64,000 bases of DNA from Mercenaria mercenaria (lineage: Eukaryota; Mollusca; Bivalvia; Venerida; Veneridae): the NCBI RefSeq assembly GCF_021730395.1, contig NW_026461117.1:1-64000 (forward strand), in the 5' to 3' direction. Position 1 is the first letter of the stretch. Every line of letters begins with the position of its first letter. The notes beneath the pieces were generated by a model. The model saw only the letters and a program-made list of their open reading frames with translations, searched no databases and was not told where the DNA came from. Positions 1 through 14,310 of this stretch are shown piece by piece. The position numbers were made by a program, and so were the translations under genes.

Positions 1-319
1 GTTTTGTCGTTGCATGTAAAAATTTTTAACATATTTTAAAGAAAGAAAAAACAACTTGCTCACACAAAATTGTGTGCAAACGTAAATGCCCTGAATGATC
101 TGAATTTTAATACGCTAAAAACATAAAATCACATACGTGCCCGTAAAAGTATGAAATCGCAATCTCTCAACAACGGGTATTCAGGGGTATCAGCATTAAG
201 TGCATTATGAAGATGAAGACACAACAATTTTTCACTCGTCAGCGTGTGTTGTGTATGGTAGAAACCAAAGAGTCTTAAGCGGGAAGAGAGGAGAGTGTAT
301 GACGGTTGATGTAAGACAC

Positions 320-860
320 TGGCGTGCGCGGTTTATTCTATACAATTTGTAAGATGTTTTTGTCGTTTTGGTACGCAACAAAAAAAAACCAACTAACAAC
401 GCAATATAACAATAAAATTTTATTTCGCGTTGGTGCGCGCTCAATCAGCAAAAGATTCGTGCAGGCGATATGGCGCGCACGCCAAGACGACATGAAATAT
501 TTCTTTTTTTCGCAATGGCGTGCAAGCCATAAATAAAGATTTTGACGTGTGGCGCGTGTGCCAAGACGACATAAAATCTTATTTTGCATTAGCGCGCACG
601 CTAGGACGATACTATAAATTGTGCTACATAGTAATGTGCGTACCAACGCGACATAACGAATATTATATTTCGTCTTAGCGCATGCGCCAATGCGCCATAA
701 CGAAATGAAATGTTTCTCCTGTCATGTTCTGTGTTTCGTCATTTCGCGTTTTTAGTTTCTATCTTGAGTTTGCGCGCGCGCTCCAAAACGACGATATATG
801 CTACAAAAGCCGTGCGCATGCCATTGCAACATAACGAAATGTCCGCCATAACAGGGCGAT
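320..860. repeat. Degenerate CpG-rich ~40-bp tandem repeat
   Basis: About ten imperfect units repeat a GC-rich core such as gcgcgcacgccaagacgac followed by an AT-rich spacer (ataaaatattatttcg-like), spaced roughly 40 bp apart (for example near 511, 549, 587, 634 and 673). The cores are partly palindromic (GCGCGC, GCGCATGCGC). Short reading frames here follow the repeat and are not convincing genes. The flanking 1-319 and 861-970 hold nothing I recognise. Confidence 0.6.
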
Positions 861-981
861 TATTATCTTGTTACTTAAATATCATTCAGCAATTTCGATA
901 TGTATTATAATACGACAGAAAATCACCTAAACACGTGCTACAATGCTTACTTAATTCTGTAAATTTTAGTTTTCTCTACTG

Positions 982-1180
982 GCGTTTTCGACAGGAATGA
1001 TCTGGCCCCAATAAGACTGGAAACTGGCAAGGTTATCCAGAGAGTATGTCCGGTATGTGGAGTAGGAGTTGAAGATGAAAAATATGTTTTGTTTTTAAGA
1101 ACTATGATTCTTTAAGGAAGGATTTATTTAATAAAGCACTATCGATTGAAGATCAGTTTCGGAATTAAGTTGAGTTTCAT
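982..1180 (+). pseudogene. LINE reverse-transcriptase 3' tail fragment
   Basis: The frame near 990 reads RNDLAPIRLETGK, then a CPVCG zinc-finger-like pair and VEDEKYVLF. This is the cysteine-bearing C-terminal tail seen behind the reverse transcriptase of many non-LTR retrotransposons. It continues in a different frame as NYDSLRKDLFNKALSIEDQF, so at least one frameshift splits it. Only the last ~65 codons remain and no RT core lies upstream, so it is a dead 5'-truncated copy. Confidence 0.6.
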
Positions 1181-1500
1181 TCTTTCTTGTCCAGATATAT
1201 ATATATAATTGACTGCCAAATCCTGCTTCCTTATTCTCGAAAGGCGTTGTGATAATTTATACCAATCATAATGGGTAAATAGTTGATGACACGTTTTGGT
1301 TGGTGTTGTCTTTTTTAAAGGGTGTGTCTGTTTTTGGTGGTGGGATGGGCTTTTTGTTCTTTTTTCTAAAGTACACAAGTCTACAAGGTTTTGACAGGAT
1401 ATCCTTTCGACTACCGCTATCGTACACCGACGCACTACCTGAGACGCCAAATGCAGACTATATTTTTGGGGTTCTCCATTACCGTACTTTTTTGGAGGGG
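1181..1500. other. Stretch with no recognised feature
   Basis: Normal-looking sequence between the LINE tail and the poor-quality block. It contains a short (AT)n run near 1196-1208 and overlapping short frames on both strands with no recognisable motif. Confidence 0.4.
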
Positions 1501-4500
1501 CTACCGCAGACGATTTAATTTACGTACCAAAAAAAAGGGGGAAGGGGGCTCAGCCCATAGCGTATAATCCCATATTGGGAAAAAAATTTATTTTTCGCAA
1601 TTAAAAATAAAAGGGAATTAAAAAAATATCTACATTTTTATGCTGGGGAAATTTTTATAAAAAAACGGTTGCTACACTATGGTAGTTATGCCCCTTTTGG
1701 GGGTTTTTTGGTATAACTACACTGGGGCACAACTTATGTTTCTTGGTTCCGCAATGTTACTAGGGTTATATATATATGCAGAAAAAACCCAAACATTTAA
1801 ATGTTATTTTTTAAAAGTCACATATTTAAACGGCCACTGAATCACCGGCAGAAAATGCATTTTGGGGAAATAGGGTTTTTATACGCTGCGGCACCCCCTT
1901 TTTTTTTTTTCCCTCCCCTGCTTTAAACTACTGTGGTAAGGGGGGAAAAAATAATCCCTCGGGAAAATTTTTGGATTACAGTATAATCCTTTTGCAGGGT
2001 AACCTTCCAGCACTGTGGAAGTGCCTTCATTTCTTTTAATATGTAAACTACACTATAGCACGGCCTTAAATTAAAGGGTTTTTCCAAAAAAAAAGGCTAC
2101 ATTTTCTTATAACAGGACAAAGCACAACAAAACTGCGGTACAATTTGGGAAATTCGTTTTTCCTGCAAATCAACTGGGGTAATTTTTTGCAAGGTTTTTG
2201 GGTTGCTGTCCCCACTTCCCCCTTCCCCCCCTCCCCCCCCAACTTCTAACAAACTTTATGCTTTCCCCCACTTCCTATACCTAGTCCTCACCCCCTGAAA
2301 TTACATAAGTACTTTTTATTCCGGGCCCCCATGGGGCCCTTTGGGAATTTTTTTCCGTAAAACCGGTCCCAAACCCAACCCTAAAACCCATTTAGGCAGG
2401 GTTTTAACCCAAAACTTGAACAAAATGTTTAAACCCTGAAGAACTTTTTCTTTTTTAAAACGGGATTTTATCGGGAAAAACCCCCTTCTTATTTTTTAAC
2501 ACTTCAACTGTTTTCCCTGCTTGCAATACACATCGGGTATTACTTTTTTTTTCCGTCCATTTATTTTTAAAAATTTCCCTTTTTTACAGGCGCGCAGCTC
2601 CCACGTAAAAAAACTCTTTTAAAGGGGAGTGTTTGCAGTATAAAAAGATAAATAATAAACATTTAGTTTAATAGAAATTATTAAAGAGGGTTTTAAAAAT
2701 ATTCGTTTTGCAGATGCATTTTTGATATTTTTGGTTTTTTAAATTTTTATATTAGGGGGGAAAAAAAGTGAACTAACGGGGGGTTTTTTTAAAACTTTCG
2801 GGTTAAACCTTATTGCTTCTAGACACATTCTACACCCCAAAATCCCTTTGGCCGGCTTTCCTTGCCAATTTAAACCCATCTTGTGTGCCCCTTTTGAAAA
2901 GGGGGCAAAAAATTTTTTCCCAAAAATGATTTAAAACCCACTAAAAATTAAGCCCACAGAAGGATTTTTTTGGAAAGGAATAATGGAAATATTAAAAATT
3001 TAAAATTTCCCGGGGTTTGGGGTAGACAAAAAACAAAGGAAAAACAAAATGACACGAAAAATTTAAAAAGAGGAAAATGGTATTTAATTTAGGGAAAGGT
3101 TATCTTTTCTGGTTTTTTGGAAAAAACCCAAAAAAAACGCGGGTTTTTTGAAACCATTGCCCTAGATTTTTGAAGGGGGACCACAGGGAAATTAAATTCA
3201 ATGTCAGGGCGAACAAATGTTTTGTCATTTTTGCAGTAGGAAAAACCCTAAAGACCCCCGGTGGTCTCCGAACCAACTCTTTTGGGTTTTGTAAGCATGT
3301 AAAAAACAATTAAAAATATCTTCTTTTAAAAAGTTTATATTGATCTAATAATTTTTTTAAAGAGGTCTAGTATTATTGACCCCGGTTATGTTACGTAAAA
3401 TATTTTTTTTTTTACTCTGTATAAAATTTCCCCGGTTTCTGGGGTCAAAAAGGGGTCGCTCAAATTAAAAAATGTCCCAAAATTAGGGCTCTGGGTAAAA
3501 TTTCCAAAATTTTAAAGCAGTCAAAGAGGAAAATTTCTTTTTTTGCTTTATTTTTAAAACTCCCTTTTAAAGGGTTTTTTAATTTTTTATAGGATAAATG
3601 TTTCGAAAAAAACCCCGCCCTTAAGAAAAAACCCAAATTTCCGGGAAAAAAGTTGTGCAAAAATTTGGGTATTCAAAAATCAAAATGTCTTGCTTAAAAA
3701 AAAATTTTTGTCTTTCTATTTTCGGGGGTTAAACCCCCGTGATTTTTTAAAATACTACTTTCAGGGGAATTTGCTTTTTTCTATCATGCGTCCAGAAGGG
3801 TTTGGGAACTAAAAAACAAGTCCAACAGCCTCCAATCCAAAAAACCCCGAAAAAAATTTATGGAAACCCAAAAAGAAAAAATTGGGGAAATCCAGAAAAT
3901 AAATTTTTGGGGTATTAAAACCCCTTGCAAATCATTTAAATGATAAATTTTGATACGTTTTATTTTTGTCATTATTACTACATTTTAAATAAAAAATCCC
4001 TTCCTTCAATTTAGTACAAAACCTTTTTGAAAAAAAAAAAATAAACCCAGGGGTATATTTTTAAAATAGAAACACCCCGTAAAATGCCAAAAAAAATTAT
4101 TTTTGGAAAATCGATGAAGAAAAATACGGTCTGACTGGGGCCCAAAAGCCCCAAACGGGGAGAAAAAAACGACAGTGAAAAACATTACTGGTGTACCCCT
4201 TTTACTATGTGTCGTGTGTTTTGGTACTTTTTATTTTTTTAGTACGAATGAAAAATTTTGATTGTTTAATTTTTTGAAATTTAAATTTTTCACATCAAAT
4301 TTTTTTCTAATATGAGCTGTCTGGGGGGGAAAAAGGGTGTTTAAAATTTAAATTTTTTAAAATTTTAAAGAAAAACATTTTTTCCTAAAGTTTGGTTCTT
4401 GTAAATTTTTTGATACATTGTAATATGGTATAGAAAAAATTAAATAAAACCGGGCCAATTTTTAAATATAGCCACATAACTAACTTATTAAAACCAGTTC

Positions 4501-7500
4501 TCCCCGGGCCCTTTTTATAACAGTAAATTTGGTGGCCCTTTTTAAATCTTTCTATGGGGCTTTAACAATGCAATTCCCCTACCCCCCACCCCCCCCCCCC
4601 CCCCCCCCCCCACCCCCACCCCCTTCCCTTTTTGACGGCTATTAAGGGTTTATTGTCGTAAGTTGTTGAAAAAATTTTTTCCCTTCTTACCATTTTAAAA
4701 AGGACTACAGTAAAAAACCAAAAAAAAAAAAAACAGGAATTTTTTATGATTTCAGTAAAACCTTTTTGTGTAACTTTGCATATGCCTATTTTTCCCTTTT
4801 TGCGATGATTTTTTAAATAATGAATGACCCATCTGTTATAGCTTTTACAATTTGTTTTCTTTTTAAATTTTTTTTTTTTATTTTCTGTAAAATTTTTTTG
4901 TAGTTTTTTAATTTGTTTTACTTATAGTCTCCTACTTTTTTCCCCAAATGGATAAGGTAGGTTTTAATCATGAATTTAGCCCAAAAAACGTGCTGGGTTG
5001 TGTAGCTTTTGATATCATTCTTCTTACTCATCCCCTTCCCTGGGAGAGGGCCCTGTACTTTGTTCTTTTTAAAGTTTTTTAATTTTATTATTTTATCTTA
5101 ATTTTTTTCTGTTAAAAAAAGGTTTTTGTGCAATTACTTTTATTTCACATCCCAGTTATGTCAGCGGATCGGACCATTTTAAACGCAAAAACATCTTTTA
5201 TTAGGTTCTTTTAAAATTTTTTAAATTCATCTTTTTTTGGGGGTAGACGATAAAAGTGCCAAAACAAAACCAAAAATTTCCCAATGACACTTGTGTTTAA
5301 AAAACTTATAATAGAAAGCTAAAAGGGGGTCTTTTCTTTTTTTTTAAATGCCTAGCATTATTTTAAAAATTTAGGTTTTTTCCAGTTGCGAGCTGTATTC
5401 TTTTTGAACTTTTCTTTAAATTCCAATTAAGGTATCAATTTTTTAAAAAAAATTAATGAAGGTTTTTGTAAGATCCTTTTCCCAAAACACACTCCTGTAC
5501 GGTTTTGGAAACAGATCATTTTTAAAAGCCCGTTTTTTTTTTAAAATTTTTGGGCCCTTTTTCAACATTTTTCCAGAAATATCGGGCAGTCATTTAACAA
5601 ACCTCCTTCCGGGGGAAAGACCATACAAAGACCCCCAAAAGCCCGTAAGAAAACTGCCTTCTTTCTCACACCAAAACCTAGCCGGTGCACGCTCGAACCT
5701 GCGACCCCCCGGGCTTGAAGGATTAAAGGATTACAAGTGCACGAAGGGTATCTCTTACTTTAAGGCCCGGACTATAAATTAATATAAAAATTATAAAAAG
5801 GCACAGGGGAAAAACTGAAATTGTCCCATTTATAAAGCTTTCCCGGGAGTATCCATGCTTATAATGATAATCCCTGGAGCTAAAAAGTAAAATTTTATAA
5901 ATTGTGTACTTTGTGAAAATTTTAAATGCATTCTTAAAAAATTTTATTTTTAAAATTCAAAAAGAAACCAATACTTCCATAGTTGATAAATTTCCCACAC
6001 GTCTAGTAGCAATTGGAAAAAAGGGCGATGTGTGCATATGTATTACCTTTGCGGCGAAAAAAAACGAGGGGGGAAAAAACCGTTGGTTCTGTAAAAATTA
6101 CCACAGTGTATATAGTTTTTCTATGTGCAAAACAATTTAAAATTTACTGCCCCGTGCTTAAAAAATGTACCCTTTTTTTCTGATTACCCAGTGAAATTTT
6201 TGTTTTTCCTGAAAAATTTCCCGCCCTCCCGTTGCCCCTTTTGAAATTTTACTTTTTTGAAAAGTCTAAAAAACGCTTTCAGTGGCGCCCCTTTGGGTTT
6301 TTTAAATTCTAAATGCCGAGCCGCAAAATGCGGGACGTGTAAAATAGTTTTAAAATCCCGGGAGCTTTAAAAATGGGGAAATTTTAATTAATTTTTAAAA
6401 AACTGATTTTGGAAAATTACCGGGGGACGAAAAACCAAATCAAAATAAGGGTTTTTTTTGGAGAGTAATGATCGTTAAAATTTTTCCGGAAAAGGTTTTT
6501 TTGTCAAAAAATGGCGATAACAATGATTTTAGAACTTTAAATTTGCACGAGTTTTTTTGGTTTTTTTTTTAAATTTTTGGAAAAGGGAAATCGGGGGGGC
6601 GAATTTTATTTAGATGTCTATTGTTTTAACTTATTGGGTCTAACTGATTCTATACCGTTTTTGTTAAAAAACATAAATAAAAGTTTACATTCAGATAAAA
6701 ATTCGAAATAAAAAAAGCATTAAAAAAAGCCCCCCCCCAGATACAAAGAAAAAAAAAAAAATTCCGGAAATTTTTCCACCTGTACGAGTCAGTAATCTGG
6801 ACCCTCGTTTTGAGGGTACTTTTTGGGGCGTTGCGGTAGTCATCTTTTGTATGATAGCGGAAATTTAGCGCCCCCCGTTTTTATGGAAACCGTTTTGTCG
6901 CTTTTGGTAGCCAAAAAGGTTTATACGGTTTTTTTTTGGTTAAAAAGTTCGTTGCGGGTGCAGAAACATTTTCCAATCAGGTTTTAAAAATCCCCTAAAC
7001 TTTTTGGGAAACTTGTCTTAACTTTTAAACCCAAAATTTTAAAACGGGTTTTTCTTTAAAAAATTTTTTGTTTGCACATTTTAAAATTCCTATGTTATGT
7101 CAGAATTTTGCCCATAATGGGGGTTTCCAAATGTTCTTTCACTCAGTTTCCCAATTTTGGGGTTTTTAAATACAAAAATTTTCATATTTGTTCATGATGC
7201 CTTAAAGCGTTTTTCAAGGAATACGAGAGAGTTTCCCGATGTTAAAAAATTTAATTTTTTGATTTGGATTTTGGGAAATTGCTAAAAAATTTATCCCTAT
7301 GTCCGCCCAATAAAATAGACAAAGATTTTACCAAAGTAAAATGGGTTTTGCTCCTTATTTTTGTTTTAAATTTAAAAGAAAGTAGAGTCCAGTATTAAAC
7401 TTTTTAGCTTTTTCCAAAATGTTGTCCCATCTTTGCCTCGGGGATATAAATATGGTCAGCTATGTTTAGTATTCCCACTTGTTGCCCCTTTTCCCCCCCT

Positions 7501-9300
7501 TTCTATTAACTTGGGACAAAAAGGGACCTCATAAGGATTTCGTATTCAACCTGCCCTTTAAAATAATTATTTGCGGGAAAACCCTCGGTTTTTGGCCTTT
7601 TTAAATCCAATTGCAAAAAATACAAGAAACTTATATTACTCAATTATTATTTTATTTTTTAAAGAATGGTTCTCTTACAATCAGCTTTAAAACTCTTTTG
7701 TTTTTTTAGATTTACGTTTTTGGGCTCGGGGTAAATTAAACAGAGAAGAGTCCAACAAAACCAAAAAGCATTTTGCCTTTATTGTCGGGGGTCTCTAGAA
7801 ATTTTAAAGATTCGCAGACCTTTTTTCTAGATTTTCCTCAGTGAAGACGGGGTTTCCCCAAAAAATAGATAAATACACGGGCTTTTCAAAAAAAAAAATC
7901 CCCCCGTCTTTTTTAAAAATCGCCTTTTAAAAAAGGGTCTCTCAATTTTCTAAATTAATCTTAAAAAAGGGTCGAATAAAATTTTTTTTTTTAAAAGCAA
8001 ATCGGGCAAAAAATATTTCGAATGTTTAAAAACCCCCTTGGCAAAAATTGTACAAAAAGAATAAACGGATTGGCTTGTCCTTTTCACTAAGGGGATTTTT
8101 CATTTTAATTTATTGGGGGGTTTTCCTTATTTATTGAAAATAAACATTAGTCAGAGGGAATAAATTGATGAAAAAAATCAAAAAAAAATTTATTGAATAT
8201 AAATTTTTAAAAAGGTTGAACCTCAGAATAAAATAGAAATGTATAGCAAATCACCCCAGAGATCCTAAGGGTTGGAAAACCCAATATAAAAACCCGGGTC
8301 AGTTGTTTTTTTGCAAAACTCCATCTCCAGCGACTCTCTAAATTTTCCCCAAACGAAAACGCGGAATTGAACAGCCCGTCTTCTGCATTCCTTGGTAACA
8401 ATCACAGTTCCTGTAAAATATAGGGCTTTGGGAAATCAAAATAAATCACAAAATTTTCAAAACACGAATTACAACCCTTTAACCAAAATTTTTAAAAATT
8501 TATCGAAGAAATCAAGCCCCAAAAACATTTTAAATGAATATTTTAATTTTTTTAAAAGTAAAAAAAAACCCAAAACCCGGTTTCCCAAGTGAAACCTTTG
8601 TTTACGGGCCCTTTGTCCAAAAAAATTTTCCCAACCCCAAAGTTTTTCTGCATTTTTGTGGCAAATCAGGCTTTTTCTTTTTAAAAAACAAAAAATTTTC
8701 TATATTTTTTAAAAACTTTTAAACATTTAAATAAAAAGGGCATAATTTTTTTCGATAGGGAACTTTTTCCCAAAGGAAAAAAAAAATTTCTAACAGGGTC
8801 CGATTCATTTTCCTTTTTAAACAAAAAGGCTAAAAACAGTGAATTTTAACCCAACATCCCGTTTGACGTCAAAATTTTAACGTCATAGCGTCCAACGGCA
8901 AGCGGCGCGCGGAAAAAAAAACCAATCAAAAGGGGGAGAGGGTAACGCAAAAGGCCGCGCAGGGTATTGTTTTGCGCATGTGCAAATATCGTGTAAAAAT
9001 AGCCATTTTAAAAATAGCCTTTCCCAAAAAAATTCTTTTTTTTAGAAAAACGGGGCCCGTTTTTTTTGTTTTAAATTAACATCATGAATGGGAATGGGGA
9101 ATTCCCTATAAAAGAATGATTTTTTATCACGGTTTTTTTTGTGTCTTTAAAGGGCAAAAAACGTCATTGACGACTTGAATATTTTACTTTTTCCTCATTT
9201 TCGGAAAAAAAGATGAACACGGTACTATGAGTACAAAAGAAAAAAACATTCCCAAAATGTTGTATTTTTTGGGAAACCCAAAAGCGGGGAGCTTTGGTAT
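1501..9300. other. Low-quality consensus without reliable genes
   Basis: From about 1500 the texture changes abruptly to strings of A, C, G and T homopolymer blocks (aaaaccccc, ggggttttt), with a C-rich run at 4582-4623. No frame holds a domain and no splice structure can be followed. The many 60-110 codon frames look like chance. The same texture continues to about 20880, so the real underlying sequence is probably not readable here without better data. Confidence 0.6.
5620..5765 (-). repeat. Probable tRNA-related SINE fragment
   Basis: On the minus strand this reads a B-box-like GTCGCAGGTTCGAGC followed by a segment resembling the 'catgtgaggaagc...ggcttacgg' body of the SINE at 31525-31755. 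It lies in poor consensus, so ends and identity are uncertain. Confidence 0.4.
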
Positions 9301-12300
9301 AACGAAATAAAGTTCCCCATGCCCCTGCTGTGTGATAGCTAGAAACCACTTGATTGGGGGAAATTATTAAGTACATAGAAAAAACCCATCCCCCAAAATT
9401 TTGGGAGGGGTTTGAAAAAAACAGGGACATAAAAATTTTCCAAGAAATTTTGGTTAACCATGTTTTGGGCCGTTTTCGGGGTTCGGTAAAACAGCGGGGA
9501 GGGGTTTATATTGTACTATATTTTAACCCATGACCAAACATTTGTAAGCCCCCAGCAGAAACCGCGGGAAACAGGGTATACATGATTAATAAAAAATAAT
9601 CGTTCCCAAAACTTTTGTCCGGGTTTTTTTTTTAAAACAACAGAATAAAATCTGTACATGCATTTTTGTTAACAATTTCCGAAATTTTGCTTTTGGGCCC
9701 GATAGCAAAATCAAAAAGCCCAGCTTATTTAAACCAACTGTAGCAGGTTGAAACCCCTTAGTAAAAAAGGTTTTTTCCGGGGAAAACAGTTGGAGCATGG
9801 TATATTTTTATTTATTTTAGAAAACCCAAACCATTGACTCTTGCCGGGGTTTTTGGTTAAACACCCTTTTTATTTTGCACAAAACAGAAAAATGTACAAA
9901 CTAACTTTCCCAATTTGGGTGCTTTTGCGATTGGAGCAGGGTTTATATTTTAATTCCATTTTCTGACTTTTTGCCCCTTTAAACCCGCGGGAAGAATGGT
10001 AATTACCAAAAGAATTTTTTATCCTTTCCAAACTGATAATGATTGGGAACAACGCTGAAAATGGAAATATCCCAAAATATTATTTTCCACTGCCCCAGGG
10101 GGTGCATAAATTACATTAAAACCCTCCCCAAACGCGGCTCTCTTTTAAAAAAAAGGGTCTATATAACATCATCATAAAAATTTCCCTAAGCAGAAATATA
10201 CATCAAATATACCCCCCAAAACCCAACAACCTTTCCCTAAAGTCAATATTGAAACCCCCCCAAAGGGGTTTTGTTGGGGCTCTAAAGATTTTTTGCCCCT
10301 GTTTTAAGGGTATTTTGGATAAATATCCCCCCAAATGAAGTTGCGTTGTTTAAACCCCGCCTAAAATATTTTTCCATTACAGTTTTCCTTTTTGTTGGGA
10401 CCTATAGGGAAAAATCGTAGTTGGGGGCTTTGATGTAGGGGGACTATAGAAAAACCAAGTTCGCTGTTGTCGCTTTTTGGGTTTTAAGTCCATTTTGGAG
10501 CATGGTTATATAAAGTTTTAGAGTTAACCTTTATACAACAGTTGTACCAAATGAAACCAAAGCAACAACGAAACATGGAAACCATTTTTAACCATTTTCT
10601 GGCTGTTGTTGGGGTTTCCAATAAAACTGCGGGTTTGATGGAAAATATAAAGTATTTATAGTTTAACCACCCCAAAATTTGCAGGGCCCTTAGTAACAGC
10701 GGGGAGAGCATGGTAATTTTTTAAAGTATTCCCGATAACCATTTTTGGCTGTTTTTTTTTTGGTTCATTTAACAACAGGGGGAAGGGTAAATTTTTAGCA
10801 AATAGAAAACCCATGCCCCAACGTTGTCAGGGTTTGGGGAAAAACAGGTAGACCCTTGGATTTTCCAGTATTACAGCCCCCCAGTTCTACTGTTGTTGGG
10901 GTTCAGTAAAAACAATGGGAGAAATGGAAATAAGTATTTTTAGAAACCCATGCCCCAACTGTTGTGGGGGTTTTGGGAACCCGGTAAAGCTGTTTATATA
11001 TCAGTATTCCAGAGCCCATTTCTGACGGTTTTTGGGTTTTCGATAACAGGGGGAAAAGAAGAAAAAATATGAAAACCGGTGTTTTTAGAAAACCCCTTCC
11101 CCCAACTTTTTTTGGTAATTTTTTGGGTTAAAAAAAGGGGAAAAGCATGGTATTTTATTATTACAGTGTCCATTTTCTGACGTTGTTGTGGTTCAAAAAA
11201 CCCAGGGGGAAATAGTAAAAATATTTGTACTAAAAGATAACCATCCCTAACGTTTGCAGGGTTTTGGGTTTATCCCCCGTAAGGAAAAGGTACATATATA
11301 AAGATTACAGATAACCATGTCTTACTGCGGGTTTTTTGGTTCAAAAACAGGGGACATAAAAAATAGGTGTATTTATAAAACCTTTTACCCAAAGTTTTTT
11401 TGCCCAGGGTTTTTTGATATAAACCCGGAAAGCATGATATATCATTTATTACAGATAACCAGTTCTGGCGGTTTCGGGGGGGTTTCAGTAAAAAACAGTG
11501 GGAGCCTGTAAATTGAGTATATAGAAACCATGCTCCAACTTTTGGTCAGGGTTTTGGGTAAAAAATGAAGAGAGGGATAATAAAGTATTAAGAGACCATT
11601 TTCTGACTGTTTTTGGGGTTTCTTTAACAACAGTGGGAAAGCATGGTAAATGGGCATATTATAGAAAAACCCATCCCTTTTTTCCCTTTTGGTCAGGGTT
11701 TTTGGAAACAATAAAAAAAGCTGGAAATTATATCAGTTTTAAAAAGATGCCCCATTTCGGACTGTTTTTGGGTTTCCCAGTAACAACAGGGGCGGGGGTA
11801 ATAGTAGTTTTATGATAACCATCCCCCAAAATTTTGGTCATGGTTTATAACCACAGTAAAAACATGGTTTTAATCAGTATTAAGAAAACCCCTGTTTGGA
11901 TGTTGTTGGGGTTTCCCCGATAACATTTGGGAGATAGTAAATAGTGTACATAGAAAAACCATCCCCCAAACCCTTTTTGTCTTTGGGTTTGGGGAAAAAA
12001 ACGGCAGAGAAAAGGTATATATCAGTTTTAAATGTAACCATGTTTTTTGGCTTTTTTTTGGGGTTTTCAGTAACAACGGGGGAAAGCAAGAAAAATTAGC
12101 CCTTAAAAAACCCCTGCCCCAAAATTTTGTAAAGGGTTTTTTGGGTAAACAACAGGTAGAGAAAGGGGTTATATATCATTTAACAGAAAACCCCTTTTCC
12201 CGGGGGGCTGTTTTTGTGGTTATAACCCCATTGGGGGAGGCATGGAAAATATTTGCACTATAGAAAAACCTTTCCCCAAACGGTTGCCCGGGTTTTGGGT

Positions 12301-14035
12301 TTAACAACAGGAAAAAGCAGGGTTTATATATCAGTATTACAGATGACCTTTCCACTGTTTTTTTGGGGTTTCGATAAAAAAAGGGGGGGAGCATAAAAAA
12401 TATGTTTATTAAAAGATAAACCAGGCCCAAAAACCTTTTGTAAATTTTTTGGTAAAAACCCGGAAAGCAGGGTTTAAATCAGTATTACAGAAAACCATGT
12501 GCTGACTGTTGTTGTTGTTCAAAACAGGGGGGGGACCCATAGTAAATATGTTACTATAAAAACCCCAAAAACCCAAAATTTTGTCTTTTTTTGGGGTAAA
12601 AAACGGGTGAAATTTTTATATATCTTTTACAGAAACCCCGGGGTTCTGGCTGGTTTTCTGTGGTTCGTAAAAAAAAGGGGGAGAGGGAAAAAAGAGTAGC
12701 CTGTAGTTTAACCATGCCCCACTGTTTTTTATGGTTTGGTAAAACTTAAGCAGGGGGGGTATTATTCCGAGGGACCATTTTCCCTGACTTGTTTTTGGTT
12801 CCGTAACAACAGTGGGAGCATGGTAAATAGTAGTTTTATAGTAACCATGCCCCGACTGTTTGGGATGGGGGGGGAACAACAGAAAACTGGTATATTCGGA
12901 TTACAGTGCCCCTGTTTTTACTTTTTTTTTGTGGTTCGAAAAGTGGGAGCATAGAAAATTTATGTGACATAAAAACCCCATGCCCCAAAACCTGTTGCCC
13001 GGGTTTTGGTAAAAACCCCGGGAAAAGCAGGGGGAATATCAGTAATTAAGTTTGACCTTTTTCGTCTGTTGCTTGGTTCAAAAACCCTTTTTGGGGGAGG
13101 CATAGTAAATATGTGTTATAGAAACCCAGCCCAAAACTTTTGTCATGGTTTGGTTTTCAAGGGGAAAAAGGCCCATGGTTATATCATATTACCGGTAACC
13201 ATGTTCGACTGTTGTTGTTGTTCAAAAACCCGTGGGGCATAGTAAAAGGGGGTACTATAGAAAACCAAAACCCAAGTGTTGTCAGGGTTTGGTATCAATG
13301 GGAGAGCATGGTAAAATACCCCTATAACAGATGACCATTTTCTGGCGGTCGAGGGGTTTCATCCAACGTTTGGATCACAAATAAATATGAGTACTGTAGA
13401 AAACCATGCCCTAACGGTTTCATTTTTTTGGGTAACAACAAAAAAGATCATGGTTTTTTTCGGGAACAGAGAATATGTTTTTGGCTTTTTTGTGGTTCGA
13501 TAATATGATTTTTCTATTGAAAACAATGCTGTAACTATTGTCAAATTTTGGGATGCCAACAGCTTGATAAATCAGTACTATATTTACCTAAACCCCCAAT
13601 TTGCAACAGCTGGAAAAATGGTATACAAAAAGTAATATAAAAAACCATGGGACTGACTCTTTTCGTGGTTTGGAAAAACAACGCCGTGCTTTTGTTTTTG
13701 GTTCCGGGAGGGAGCAATTTTTTAAATATAATGAAATACTATAGGAAGAGAGTTTTTTTCATACTATAGGGTTTTGACCCAACTGTGTGGTTTCGGTTTT
13801 GCGAAAAATTGAGTACGGTTTTAAAATTTTTTTATATAAAATAACCATGCCCCCAACTGTTGTCATGGTTTTGGGAACAAAAAGGAAAAGCATAGTTTAT
13901 ATCATTTACGATGAAAAATTTTTGGCTGTTTTGTGGGTTCGATAACAACTGCTGATCAAGGGAAAAAAAGAGGGACTATAGATAACCATGCCCCAACTGT
14001 TGTCATGGTTTTAAACCTAAACCTATAGTAAAAGG
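9300..14035. repeat. Hairpin satellite array, left half
   Basis: A long tandem array of ~70-77 bp units. Cleaner copies (for example near 12800-12860 and 13980-14010) read accatgccccaactgttgt, a short loop, then acaacagtgggagcatggt, so each unit can fold into a hairpin. Units are joined by spacers such as cagtattacagataacc or agtactatagataacc. Division of the length gives roughly 60-65 units. Many copies are corrupted by homopolymer smearing. Read on the other strand, spacer and stem match the right half at 14310-19500, so the halves are inverted. Confidence 0.75.
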
Positions 14036-14310
14036 ATACAGATCATGCTCTTACTTTATTTTACTTTTTTGTTGGGTTTTAATGGTTTCCGACACAATTA
14101 TAGGTTATTTGGCCCAATTTTGCTTTGAGGTAAGGAAACCCCCAAGGTTTACCCTCCGTTGGGATAAATTTTTTCACAAGCGGGGGCCTTTTTGTAGAAC
14201 CACCCCCCTTCCGTAAGCCCCGTTGAGGGGTTCCTCACATGAAAAATTCAACCCCCCCCACGGAGGGGTCGAACCCCTGATATGCTCTTACGTGGGTTTA
14301 CAAACCCTTT
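14036..14310 (-). repeat. tRNA-related SINE at the centre of the satellite
   Basis: On the minus strand it reads a B-box-like caggggttcgacccctccgt, then catgtgaggaa, gcttacggaag, ggttctac and finally cctataattgtgtcgg with a decayed gacgttaaaccc tail. This matches the body and tail order of the SINE at 31525-31755. It lies exactly where the satellite changes direction. Sequence quality is poor, so the boundaries are approximate. Confidence 0.65.

Noticed and set aside
8870-8970. Possible CpG promoter with a tgacgtca-like CRE
   Set aside because: The GC-rich patch lies in unreliable consensus and no gene starts beside it.
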